DNA of 60,000 nucleotides from the NCBI GenBank assembly GCA_950295325.1, contig OX485803.1, positions 11,782,001-11,842,000 on the forward strand, read 5' to 3'. Position numbers and translations under genes: made by a program. Source of the DNA: Polytrichum commune. Lineage: Eukaryota > Streptophyta > Polytrichopsida > Polytrichales > Polytrichaceae. Each line of letters starts with the position of its first letter. The first letter of the stretch is position 1. Positions 47,336 through 58,440 of the stretch are shown here, piece by piece. The notes under the pieces were generated by a model. It was not told where the DNA came from. It did no database searches and was given only the letters and a program-made list of their open reading frames with translations.

Positions 47336-48710
47336 TAAGTCAAAAGGAGATTCAATCTTTAATTTGATCTTTACTAGTGTTTCACCATATAGTCATTAAT
47401 GCAACTCAAGTTTTGGTACTACGTAAAGATAATGAATAGAAGATGGACAAGACACTACCAACATACGAGTCCTACGCAATCACTCTGCGCCACTGGAAAA
47501 AGTATGCAAATCTACCAACATGATAGATTTAGGTACTTTCTGCTGATGCAAGGCAATTTTCCAGTCACATATGTAATTTGTCTAAGATGCATATATGCTT
47601 TTTGTGTGAAGGAAAAATAACCAAATAACAACCACATATCTTATATACAAATGGTGACCCACCCTAATAGGACAAGTTGGTGTAATTACACTAAAAAGAG
47701 CATGTAGTGTCACTTACTTTTTCAAATTACGCAATGATATATCTATTTATAGTATATCTATATATCTATTTATATAATAATAAATTGAATTGGTTGTTTG
47801 GACATAATAGAAATTTACATCTTTATTTGGTTAAAATTTTTACATTAATAATAAAAGTCTCTAGCATTGTGTAACTCCAAATAGTAAGCGACAGTAAAGA
47901 TAATATCTAGCGTAGTAATTTTTTCAAGACTCCACTCGTCAATGTGCCCTTTATATGAACCTTATGACAGGACACCGGTGTCCCATAATACACCAGTTAA
48001 ACCCTAAAGCCTGTATTCGATGTCAAAAATGGTTAGTTGAAGGCGATCAAAGCGGCGTTGAGATTATCTCGACGTCATGGACACACTCTGATGATCGAAG
48101 TTGGGTTTTTATTTTCGATCACTTACAACCACAAGACCAATCATTAAGGAGGCTCCAGTTTATTTGAGACGCCCGTGTCCCACCATAAGAATCATATGTT
48201 GTTTATGTGCACTCCATTACTTGGAGGAGAAGAAGACCAATGCCACATGTACGTCCGTAAGAGGTACAATTGTACATAAGTGAAATCCACTGCCACCTAA
48301 GTTATTAATATCACGGCCTCTTATTCTTTCCACCTTGAAAACTGAGAATGCCACAGAGATATTATACACACACTGCAGGAGTACGGTAACTTTTACATCC
48401 TTTTCAAAGTTCTCCACGTGGCACCACTATAATTATCTTACATTCATATCACCTATTAAAATATTGTGGAATACCATTTGAAGTTCCACCTTTTAATACA
48501 CTCGAAACTCTATAATATCAACCTCTTTGATGTCACTCTTTCTCTTATATCCCGAAACCCTAGGGAATGGATGTGCTCAGTTTAAACCTCACTCCTTATT
48601 GTCAAGTTTCCCTTCCATATATCATGGGTTTCGACATTAAAATAAACCCCTGACGACTTCAAGGCACTCGCTCCCACACATCACATTGTCATCATTGTTA
48701 TTATTGTCAT
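47336..48710. other. No gene seen; contains a perfect 14-bp palindrome
   Basis: About 1.4 kb without a recognised gene. GGACACCGGTGTCC at 47970-47983 is a perfect palindrome at the left of a slightly GC-richer block that ends near GCCCGTGTCCCACC at 48173. Family E sequence (GTAACTCCAAATAGTAAGC) lies at 47870-47890. Confidence 0.4.
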
Positions 48711-48714
48711 TATT

Positions 48715-48925
48715 TGCAATGTTGACTTTGTGTTATTCCATAATGTCACATGCTACACTAATTCTCTTTCGTCATGCATCCATGTTAAGACTACAAAACT
48801 CCTTTATAGCACTTGGACTTTGGTTGTCATAGGTGCGATATTACAGAGTTTAGAGTGTAACATCTTAGTGAGAAAGTATCATTGTTTATCAAGTGCATAC
48901 TACTCTAAATATTCTATTTAGTGTC
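48715..48925 (+). repeat. Family F dispersed repeat, second copy
   Basis: It matches 30600-30790 over CTACACTAATTCTCTTTC, TCATGCATCCATGTTAAGAC and CATAGGTGCGATATTACAGA. Both copies have the same orientation. Family E matter follows at 48950-49030 and 49230-49290. Confidence 0.55.
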
Positions 48926-49392
48926 ACCAATTCTATTTGTCTTGCACAGTACTAATCGTAAACCGCATGTGTAGCGTCACCAACACTAAATGCAAACTTA
49001 GCATTATTTGTCATTCCTTGTAAACAAATGTAGTCATTCGAGATTTCCAATGTTACAATTACTGTCACTATTTCTCATCCATATTTCAATCATCCATGAC
49101 AATACTTTTATCCCTGAATTGCTAGGATGTAGAATGCACCAAACATTTGTTCCAGTAATTGGCATTTAGATGAACTAAAAGTAAGTCGGCATGACAATTC
49201 TTGTAAACTTATTCATAGATGTGTCACTACAAAAGCTACCACCATGACATTAAATACCATGTGACACTAAATGCAATATTTAGTGTAGTTGTTTATGTTA
49301 TGCTGGTAAAAAATGATTTTGTCATTTTAAAGCTATTGCAAAGTGGACCTCTAAATGAAAACCCAAAGTAATAGCTAAATAAATAAATAACC

Positions 49393-49635
49393 AATGTCGG
49401 ACAAGCCGACATGAATTTGAGCATGTTAGCCCTACCCTGCTCAAGAACCCTCTTGATGCAGGGTGGGGTTTACTGCTTACCTTGCAGTGAGTGGGCTCTT
49501 GGCTTCCTACTTACCTACCTAGTTCCGTCAAGTAGAGAGAAGATTTCACAACAGGAATCAAACCACCAACCACTCCATTTAGAATTGGGTACCTCTCCAC
49601 TATCACTCGGAAGTTTAGGGTCATCTTGGACCTAG
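49393..49635 (-). repeat. SINE-like repeat, copy 1
   Basis: About 240 bp, 75-80% alike by eye to 49952-50200. On the minus strand the copies carry a GTTTGATTCCTG-type stretch resembling the Pol III B box (GGTTCGANTCC), here degenerate, downstream of a D-arm-like GAGTGATAGTGGAGAGGTAC. That order and spacing suggest a tRNA-related SINE. There is no protein coding. Confidence 0.5.
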
Positions 49636-49951
49636 TAACAACTGACATTGATGTACCTCACATTGTAGAAGAAGAAATTATCCTTCCTAACATTTGTGGG
49701 GGAGAACCCATTTGATTACATTCCCAAATAAGTGAGACATGTTCTAACTCATTAGTGGAGGGTTGCTAGCGTGGATGGACGTTGAGGGCCAACCCTTAGA
49801 TTGGGTGCCAAGTGGAAGGGGCAAGTTTATGGTGTAATCCACTTGGCCCGTAGCCATGATGGAGGTCTCGACGGTGGGAGTAGTGGTGGTGGCACAATGC
49901 CTTCACAAACTGTGTCTAGGGAGTTTTTTGGTCATAAAATAAATAAACAAC

Positions 49952-50200
49952 CAACATCGGCCAATCCACTCTGAATTTGAGCCCATTGGCCTTACTCTGC
50001 TCAAGAATCATGTTGGTGAAGGGTGGGGTTTACTGCCTATCTTGCGGTGAGTGGATTCTTGGCTTCCCACCTACCTAGTTAGTTTTTTTTTCCATCAAGT
50101 AGAGAGAAAATTTCACAGCGGGAATCGAACTGCCAACCACCCCATTTGGAAATGGGTATCTCTCCACTATCACCCGATAGTTTAGGGTCATTTGGGACCA
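49952..50200 (-). repeat. SINE-like repeat, copy 2
   Basis: The minus strand reads GGGTGATAGTGGAGAGATAC (A-box or D-arm-like) and then, ~20 nt on, GGCAGTTCGATTCCCGC (B-box-like, close to GGTTCGANTCC). The tRNA-like head is followed by a body shared with copy 1 (TCTCTCTACTTGATGG, CCACTCACCGCAAGATAGG). It is in the same orientation as copy 1, 560 bp away. Confidence 0.52.
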
Positions 50201-51109
50201 TATTTTTGGTCATATGTTGGTGTTCCCAAGTTCAACTGCTTGAATGTTGTGATCTTTTGGGTCTTCTTTATTCATTGTGATTATGTTGGTGAGTCTTACA
50301 TACTTCCATCTTCTTCCCTTGTCATTTTCCAATCATTGTAAAACTGTGCAAGAGTGCAAGAATTTGGTCCGAGTTGTGGAATGTAACATGTGGTGTGTGC
50401 AGTTTAGGAGTGGTGAGTTTGAGATGCTCTATGTTTTCACTTTGTCTTTTCCTATCAATTCCCTACCATTCTAAAACTTCACATCATGGAAAGAATTTGT
50501 CCCAACTTGTCGAATGTAACCCTTGGGAGGTGCACCTTTCATAACACGTAGTATATGTGAGTATATGTGAGTGCACAAAAGGCTATTAATTTGAACATTT
50601 CCATATTAGTGCTACACAAGTTGTAACTCGTAGTTATGTACATGTATGGAGGACCTTTAGAAAATATACATCATTTGTACTCGTATCATAGGGTCACTAG
50701 ACTTTATGGGATAATTATTTAGTAAACCCTCGCATGAAGCTAGAATTGTAAAAATAAATTCAAAAAAACAAAAACAAAACAAAAACAATTTAAAAAACTC
50801 AAATTAAGGTTTGGTTTGTTGGAAGGGTTTATAAGATGCATGAAAATTTTGGTAATCCTTTGGTGGAGTATAGGTATCTAATTGACTTGATGGACCGTTC
50901 ATCAAACATGGAGATTGGTGCATGTTGATATCAAAAAGGGACCAACAATAAGTGGACTTACAATCTTACCGATCGTTTGATGGTGGATTTAGAAACAATA
51001 ATTGCAGTAGCTTCTCTAACATATATTATAGACCAGATGCTTATGAGTTACATCCAGGGGATGGAAAAAGTCTTCAATGACTTTATTAACGAATGCTAGG
51101 ATTTTACAA
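50201..51109. other. No gene seen
   Basis: AT-rich DNA with two loosely similar blocks at 50310-50400 and 50455-50530 (CATTGTAAAACT..GCAAGA, TTTGGTCC.AGTTGT, GAATGTAAC) that may be an old local duplication. An A-rich run lies at 50755-50800. No protein motif is seen. Confidence 0.4.
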
Positions 51110-51345
51110 TATATACATGATAGGGGTTCAATATCATTCAAAAGTATACTTGTATGCTTATGTTAATGACTATATATAAATGTAATTTTTTTACATATAC
51201 ATATTATCACTTGTAATTTTATCAACATGTATTGCTTGATTCTACAAAACAAAACTCATATATAGGAAGTTTTTCGAATGTGTTGCAAGCACACACGATT
51301 CTTGGGTTTTGATGAAAGGTCCCCCCCCCAAAGATGTAACCTGTG
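51110..51345 (+). repeat. Family G repeat, second copy
   Basis: ACTTGTAATTTTATCAACATGT, ATTGCTTGATTCTACAAAAC, CATATATAGGAAG and TTGGGTTTTGATGAAAGG match the reverse complement of 31190-31480. It ends with a nine-C run at 51321-51329. Confidence 0.58.
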
Positions 51346-51543
51346 CATGCAAATTGCTTTGGACCGGTGACTCTGAGATGCTTCATATTTTTTTCCCTTT
51401 GTCTTTTTTCCCATCATTTTCCTCCCTGTCTTATGCTAGGCAGGAGTCCCAGATGGGCATGCAAGATGCGAGTGTATGAGTGAGTGGCAATGGTGGAGGA
51501 AACGACACTCCTTGTTTGCCTTGTGCTCCGAAGGTGTCTCGGT

Positions 51544-51592
51544 GTTGGCGGCAGTTGGCGGCAGTTGGTGGCAGTCGGCGGCAGGGTCTTTG
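51544..51592 (+). repeat. Short minisatellite, TTGGCGGCAG-type unit
   Basis: About five copies of a 10-bp unit, TTGGCGGCAG with small variations (GTTGGTGGCAG, GTCGGCGGCAG), in a local GC-rich pocket just before a family H element. Confidence 0.75.
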
Positions 51593-51610
51593 TCATTGGC
51601 AACATACTTA

Positions 51611-52110
51611 GGGCCACTTCACACGCGAGCCAAGAGCCGTGACCAAGACATTGTGGGAGCCCAAAAGAAAGTGTCCAACGGCTGTCCCAACACACCTCCA
51701 AGATCATGTAGTGTGGTCACGGATCCTCAAGTGTAGTGTGAAGCCATACGTGATCGGGCCCTCAACCAAATGCTATTTCAATGAATTTCTATTCATGCGG
51801 GTCCTCACACATGATAGAATAGAATAAAGCAACGGTTGTGAGCGTCCGGAGTGCCATGGTCTCCCGGGGTTTCTGTTAGGCTTACCTCCAAGAAATGATT
51901 TTTGAAAATAATTCAAGTGACCATGAAACATGATATATTTGATGCCATGTAGGAACCCATGTAGACTTTACATGTGTCTTGCATTCACATACTCTGTTGG
52001 TCCCTCACGCGTAGTGTGAAGAGAACTTGGACCGGGTCCGCCTTTCCCACCAATGAGAGTGCTTGAAGTGTACTGGTCACGGGCTCTCAGTCTCGTGTGT
52101 GAAGTGGCCC
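51611..52110. mobile_element. Family H element with ~20-bp inverted ends
   Basis: A 500-bp unit starting GGGCCACTTCACACGCGAGC and ending CTCGTGTGTGAAGTGGCCC, which are near-perfect inverted repeats. Interior landmarks: CCAAAAGAAAGTGTCC, CATGTAGTGTGGTCACGGA, CTATTTCAATGAATT and TAGGAACCCATGTAGACTTT. A second copy starts at 59588 and runs off the window. I see no coding frame and no clear target duplication; it is likely a MITE. Confidence 0.75.
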
Positions 52111-54500
52111 CCACATTGCAACAGGGCTATGAGAGGACAGTAAAGAGGAGGCGTTCTGAGAGCCACATGTAAAAAATGACCTGCTTGTTGTAAATAAACT
52201 TTATATTACATGTGAAGTGTTGACATGTTTTCCTTGTTCTTTCTCGTTCTTTGGTTTTTATCACAAGCAGTTGGTTTATCAGTCAAACAACCAATATATA
52301 TATAACACAACCCCAATGTTGATGTAGAATTTTTATCCATCGTTATTCTCTTTCTCATGTCATCATTTGTTGTAACATGTTATCAACAAGAAACTCTAAC
52401 AAATGTTGTTGTTGTTGTTGTTAGGTTGGTGGATATTTGTAAGAGTGGTATTTTGTTTAGATGCTTTGAGGTGGGAGAGAGAAAGGTGTGGTCACTGCGA
52501 GGATCATGATTAAGGGAAGCAACAATATATATAGGAATTGCTAGGCGGGGAATCACTAGGCTACACCAACCGATTCCGTGACTTGCAGTGGTAAGTTTTC
52601 ATAACACCCTCTTTGATGATGCTTTGTGATTGCATTGGTATCAAGTAGAGCTTGTACATCTTTGAGAGAAGTGATGATGAGGTGGTTGCAAAAATGCTCA
52701 AAGATGTCACGTGGTAATGCCTTGATCATAATGTATGCAAGCTAATTATATGCGGAAATATAGGAAATATCATTTTTTTCCATCCTCAAATTTCTCTTAA
52801 ATAAAATGAAACAACATGTCCATGAGATAAATGGTCTATCAACACCTTTTATCAAAACATTGTGGTTAATTGCCATACCAATACTCATGAGATCCAACCT
52901 TTGTACTTCACCATGGGCTTACACTGTCCTCATGCATGATCATAACTCCAATGCTAATGTGTGTGTGTGTGTGTGTGTGTGTTCGGGAAGGGGGTGGGTG
53001 GACAAAGGTTGAAAATAAATATGTATGGAATCTCAATCTCTCTCTCTTGCGACAATAGAGGGTGTGATATGACAAGTCACAAAAGACTGCTCTAATTAAC
53101 ATGGCACACCAATTTTAATGCCACATTAGTGTACCTCAAATTTGTGGGGAAGGAATTGCTTTGTCAATTATCTTGGGGCATGATTTAGTGTGGTCCAAAA
53201 CTACACTAGAATGACAATTTATGAGGACAAAAAATATTATAAATTGAAGATACACTACAATCATACGAGTCTAGGGAATAGTCTTGCATCAGTGCTTACC
53301 AAAATATGTAATTTCATGTTTGTGGCAAATTTGCACATTTTCCAGTGACGTAGGATAAGTTTCTAGTGTCGCGTGATAATTGCCCATCACTCATATGCGT
53401 GTAGTGATATTACATACTACATTTACCTTATTCTTTTAGTTGCATGTGGGGAGCATTGTGCTCCTCTTCCACTGTGGCACCACCATAACTATTGTAAAAT
53501 GTAGGGAAAGAAATTGTAGTGTACAATGATAGGTGCAATTAGGTTTCCTTTGCAAATTTGTTTCCTCTTTACCCATGCAAATTACTGTGGATTGGATTCA
53601 TATTGCAAAAAATATATAACTTTGTTTATCAATATGTATGGCAACCACGGTAAAACTAATTCATGTTTTACCATGGTAATAACTATTCAAACGAGGGTGG
53701 ACCGTTGATAAATTAGTGTGGGGAAAGCTAATTACATATATCATGTAGCTGAGCATCAAATGGGTGTTCATTGGGACCCTCAATAATTGCAAAGGATGAG
53801 AAGATAACTTTGGACATTTGTAAGGTTTTTGTTTCCTAGTGCCTAGCATGGGAGTTGTGGTAAAAACTTCCCCCCCCCCCCCCCCGCCCCTACCTGGAGA
53901 TTTGGAGCCTCTAACCCTAATTTGGCAATCCCCATGGTAAACATAGCAATCAATGTTTTCATTCTCCCCTTCACTCCATGGATTCGTGGTATCTACACGA
54001 ACTCAACCACAATGAAGGTGAAAACGCACACGCACAATTATACAACATGAACATGAGGATTTTCATGCAATTTAGCTTCAAAAATGACTTCAAGATCTTG
54101 AAGAACCTCAAAGAACGAATGAACTTGTGGTCATTGGAATCCTTTCATCCACCACGACGAATGAATTTACATAGACACCACAAATCCCAAACCCGCATGT
54201 ACGTGTGCATACGTACAAACACACCAATGGCTACAGCAAACCAACCATTAATTTCAAATCCACTTGTCATGTCGTTGTGGTCATTTTTTCATTTGACACA
54301 AAAGAAAAAGAAAAAAGATTTCTAAAGTTAGGTTCCATTCAATGAAATTTGAGCAGTATCAATTTAGTCTCAAAACTTTGGAGTTACAATGACATATCTT
54401 TTTACTATTGATGTCAATTTCCACCAAATAAAAGTTGTCATTGTTATGTAATGTCATAACACCCAAAATAACATTTGTTCATGAAATATACAGTATACAA
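52111..54500. other. No gene seen; microsatellites and a C16 run
   Basis: (GTT)n lies near 52404-52422, (GT)11 near 52959-52981 and a 16-C run at 53870-53885. A 115-residue frame at 53978-54325 ends in a lysine run and has no recognisable motif; I do not call it a gene. No splice-linked exons are seen. Confidence 0.4.
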
Positions 54501-54559
54501 TAAATAGACATAGCATTGCGTGATTCCAAATAGTGAGTGACACCAAATACAATGTTTTA

Positions 54560-54800
54560 GTGTGGTGTGAAGTGGGCCCGTTTGGGGGTTGGTTTTCAAA
54601 GGGGGAGGTGGCCGGGTGGGTACGGAGAAGCCCAAGTCATGATATATAAGGGAGACATTCATCCACCCAACTCCCAAAGGCAGGTGCCTAGCAAGCCTCA
54701 CAAAATGGGCGGTGGAAAGATCCCTGGCAGCTTGGCAGTAAGTGAAGTTCGTAAGTGACCTTCCGACGACTCCTTTGAAGTCGGTCGGAGAAACGGAGCC
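54560..54800 (+). promoter_or_regulatory. Promoter-like island with a TATA box and a possible short first exon
   Basis: A locally GC-rich block in AT-rich DNA. GATATATAAGGG at about 54640-54651 resembles a plant TATA box. About 60 bp on, AAAATGGGCGGTGGAAAG gives an ATG near 54704 in a good context, followed by MGGGKIPGSLA and then GTAAGTG, a consensus donor. The layout is that of a gene start, but no downstream exon or protein family is recognised. It may be a dead promoter or a chance combination. Confidence 0.3.
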
Positions 54801-56719
54801 GTGACAATGGATGAATGTTTGTCGGTAACGTCATCCGCCCCCCGCCCCCCCTCCCCTCCCCTCCCTCCTTTTATTATTAAATAGGCTGTCTGTAAAAGAA
54901 CCCCTCGTCACTCACTCATGGGCATAACGTGAGGGCGAGGGCTAAAATAATTATGTGGGCCCCACCCCTCTTTTTACGAGGCTTAGTTAAAGGGGGCTTA
55001 GTAAAAGTGTGCCCACGATATGTTTGTGGGTCATGCACGATCCTCAATACTAGGTAAATTTGGGGCCTCTAGTGATCTCGGTTTCATAATTGACTAGTTG
55101 CAAGGGTATAAAATCCTTTTTTTCCATATTATACTATGTTCATATGCGTTTTCAACTTAGATGAGGTTGGTGGGCTCAACACCAAGAGCAAGACATGTTC
55201 TAGCTTCTTTCCACGTTTAGTAACGTGACTCCTATGTTGGTTGGTAACATGACATTGGGAAGAGTCGCATTGTGGCTCCCTTTCTATACCGCCGGGTTGC
55301 ATAATTCATGGGCCTTTTGTTATGGCGAGAGTGTTAGTAGATTATGCGGATGCTTAATTGCTCATATAGTTGCATGCGCAAATAGTTGGTGTCACCCATG
55401 TGGGCCCCCTGCCAGTAGACACAATTGTCGGGTTGAATATGTAAAAATATTTTGTGTATAAAATATTTTGATTGTTGGGTTCGAGTGTCAGTACCTCTTG
55501 TGTAAGGGCTGGTTCACACGAGGTCCCAACTCCCACTCATGTTAGCAAGTCCTAAAATGGAGGCGAAGTCCCAACTTGTGAGCCTCAAGTAATCGCTAAA
55601 ATATGGCTAATTATCATTAAAGTCGGATCTTGATTATTTTAAGCACAAATATTCGTGGAACTTGGGTTGAGAGATGGGTTTAGTGTTGCCATGTAGGCAT
55701 CCATGTCATAGTTTGGACTTAGGATTTGGGACCCTCTGTGAAGTGGTAAGTCCCTACTTCCATCCTCTCAACAATTGAGAGTGCATGGATTGACCTCATG
55801 TGACTTGGGGACTACGGACTTGGGACCATTTGTGGAGTGGCCCTAAGATGAATAGTACTCAAGTTGGGTACTGTTAATTTTATAAGGATGGCCCAACATA
55901 AGTGAAGAATTATTCTCATGAGATCCCCAAGATTCTTGGTACTAGAATGGAGCCCCCTAGTGTTAAGCAATGTTGCGAAGTTCATTGACACTCCTCTATT
56001 CATCTCACTCTTTGTCAAGGAACATCAAGAGCACCTAACCTAACGTGACATCTAGGGCTAGATGTATGGCCCCCACCAACCTTAGCAAAGTGAAGAGGGC
56101 ATAGTAAAAATAAACGAAAACGTCCATCATACATCGTGGTTGATACATCTCAATTGCCTCTTGATGGTTTTTGAGCCCACATGGTGGTCTTGTAGTCGGG
56201 GGGTAGTACCTCTTTAGCACCAATCGGAGGTCCTTTATGGGGAAAGAAGAAGAAGAAGAAGAAGAAGAAGGAAGGGAGGGAGGGAGGGGGGGAGGTGTCC
56301 AAGGTTCTACTTCATATTGATGTTACAAGAAGTAAATGTGGGATTTACCATATTATTTATGGTTCTCCATTGAGCTCATGATCAATTTCTCAACCGATGG
56401 ACAATTTTCCTAACATATCACTAACTCATGAAAATTGTTGACCTTCAATCCTTGAATAGTTTTTCTCTCCAATCAGAAGTTAATGGGAATGTTTTTTCAA
56501 TTCTCAAGAAAAATGGAATATATATATATATATATATAAATTGAGATTGTCTAAGTATTAATTTTAAGAGATATGATTTTAAGGTCGGCAATTTTGTTAG
56601 ATTCCACGTTGTATTTTGGTAGAGTATGAGAATTTGAAGGCATATTAAGTTTTTGCAGTTGATTTTTGCTCAATATTGCATGTCATAGCAGGTTGATATG
56701 GCCTTGGGATAGAGAATAG
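54801..56719. other. No gene seen; purine microsatellite
   Basis: The pyrimidine-rich run CCCCGCCCCCCCTCCCC lies near 54840. A (GAA)n then (GGGA)n purine tract spans about 56243-56297. (AT)n is at 56519-56538. Fragments resembling family H ends (GTGGAGTGGCCCTAAG near 55833) occur. The frames present are short and unrecognised. Confidence 0.4.
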
Positions 56720-57190
56720 AGCCACCTACTTTTGACCTTAAGCAAAGCGATTGGACTCTTTAGGTGTTGATGAGATACCTTCACTTATTGTGAAACATGC
56801 AAATGCTCGACATCATGCTCACTCATTGGTTGTAATATTTATGCTGGACAATCCATTAGAGTTTACTCGTGCAAATGCAATGAAACTGCATGCCATATTA
56901 GAGAAGCTCGATATGATTTATCTTGCTAATTTGAAGTGGAAATATCAACGGAAGATTGATTCCTTCTTCAAGTCCACATATATTTCATGAGAGATATTTG
57001 CATATTTGTAAAGAATTAGAAAGGGTATTTATTTTATATTTGGCAAAATATCTAATATTTGTTTTTGTGAAGTACCTGGGTAATATGACAAAGAGGCCCA
57101 ATTTTTCATATTATTGAATATGTGACACCTCAATAATACGACATGTTTTTGTTTCCCAAACATGACATATTACAAAGGTAGGACTATATT
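56720..57190 (+). pseudogene. C-terminal end and 3' terminus of a pogo-type transposon, with a PIP-box motif
   Basis: The frame at 56751-56990 reads MDSLGVDEIPSLIVKHANAR, then FMLDNPLEFTRANAMKLHAI, then LEKLDMIYLANLKWKYQRKI, then DSFFKSTYIS. QRKIDSFF (56946-56969) is an exact Q-x-x-I-x-x-F-F PCNA-interacting box, a feature reported for the pogo transposase C-terminus. Downstream, GTAATATGACA and CTCAATAATACGACA echo the repeats in the pogo end at 32920-32985. CATATTACAAAGGTAGGACTATA near 57166 resembles the inverted form of that end. So this is probably the 3' part of a related element. The catalytic domain is not seen. Confidence 0.55.
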
Positions 57191-57900
57191 TAGAACATGT
57201 ACTATGATCCAGGGATGTCCATGGCATAAAACATAGAAAAAATACATGAAACACATTTTGATTCCCCAAGGGGGTTTTGATGGGCGATTTTGTTTCCTCC
57301 AAAATTAGATTGCATTTCAACAAGGGAAATGGGATCTTTTGCGTAGTTTCCTATAAAATAAAACAAATTGTAATGGGGTTGTAAAGGGTAGGCCGAACCA
57401 ACTCCTCCTTTCCACATTGTATATACATTTGAGGCAACGAGACCATGGGGTGGCCCACAAAAGAAAACGGTATGGCCAAGGGAATGAAGGTTTAATCAAC
57501 ACAATGGATGACCAGAGATCAAGGCAAGCAAGAGAAGTGGAATGGGAATGGTGAAGGGGGGGGGGGCGGGAGGGGGAGTGCCATAGGAAGCTCCAAAGGA
57601 GTTGGTTGATCAAGCGGTTTGCAAAAGGGGCACATTGACCAACATGCTCGGACCATCATCTAGCAAGGACAAAGCGGTGACTGGCATGGACATGGAGCTG
57701 GAGGCGCGAACACTTGCACCTCCTCGGGAAGAACAACGTGTGAGTTTCTCATAGGTTCGAGGTCTACGATACCACATGCTTGAGCAATAAACTTCACAAG
57801 TGGACTTCAAGATCTAAAATCTCAAGCTATAGTGACTATTATGAGTGGCTAGAATTTGGCATTCCAAATTTGCGTAAATCCATGCTTTGAAATCCGCGCC
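57191..57900. other. No gene seen; G11 run
   Basis: Contains an 11-G run at about 57556-57566 in a purine-rich stretch. Several overlapping minus-strand frames across 57111-57810 show no recognised motif. Confidence 0.4.
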
Positions 57901-58440
57901 TTCAAGGCTAAAAGGACCAATGGGGGGGGGGGGAGGTCAAAAAATTCATTGAAATATATATCTCAAATACAAGATACTTCTTTCAAGCAAACTTCTATCC
58001 CCCCCTTAGGATTTTTCCTCCCCAAAGGTCGTCACTTCCTTCACCTAGGCTAAAATGAGCATCTAGGGGGGGGATCAAACTTTTTCTTCAAATGGGTATC
58101 TTGTGTAGGAGATACTCATTTCAAGCAAAACTTATGATCTCCCCCCTTAGGTTTTTTTTCTCAATGATAGTCGCTACCTTCAGCCAAGCTAAGTTAAACA
58201 TCTAGGGGGGGCATCAATTTTTTGGTTGAAATGGGTATCTTGTGTGCAAGATACTCATTTCAAGGAAGCTTTTGGTGCCCCCTCGAGGGTTTTTTTTCCT
58301 TCCAATTGTTGCCACTACCTCCACCTTGGCTGAAATGAACATCCAGGGGAATCAAAATTGTCTTGAAATGAGTATCCCGTAAATGAGTATTTAATTTCAA
58401 GCAAGCTTTTGACCCCCCCCCCCCCCTTCTCAGAAAATAT
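57901..58440. repeat. Four-unit palindromic tandem repeat with G and C runs
   Basis: G-runs at about 57922, 58066, 58205 and 58346 give a period of 139-144 bp. Each unit has a G-run plus ATCAAA, then a palindrome such as TGAAATGGGTATCTTG facing CAAGATACTCATTTCA, then a C-run, then a spacer with CTACCTTCACC..GGCTAAAATGA. The G-run and C-run are also inverted partners, so each unit can fold as a nested hairpin. No reading frame is conserved across the units. Unit 4 is the most diverged and ends in a 14-C run (58413-58426). Confidence 0.85.

Noticed and set aside
53978-54325. 115-residue plus-strand frame ending in a lysine run
   Set aside because: No domain or family recognised. The end is encoded by an A-rich tract, and nothing nearby supports a gene.
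55470-55500. B-box-like GGGTTCGAGTGTC suggesting a tRNA or SINE
   Set aside because: Only a partial B-box match, with no A-box or cloverleaf upstream and no second copy.
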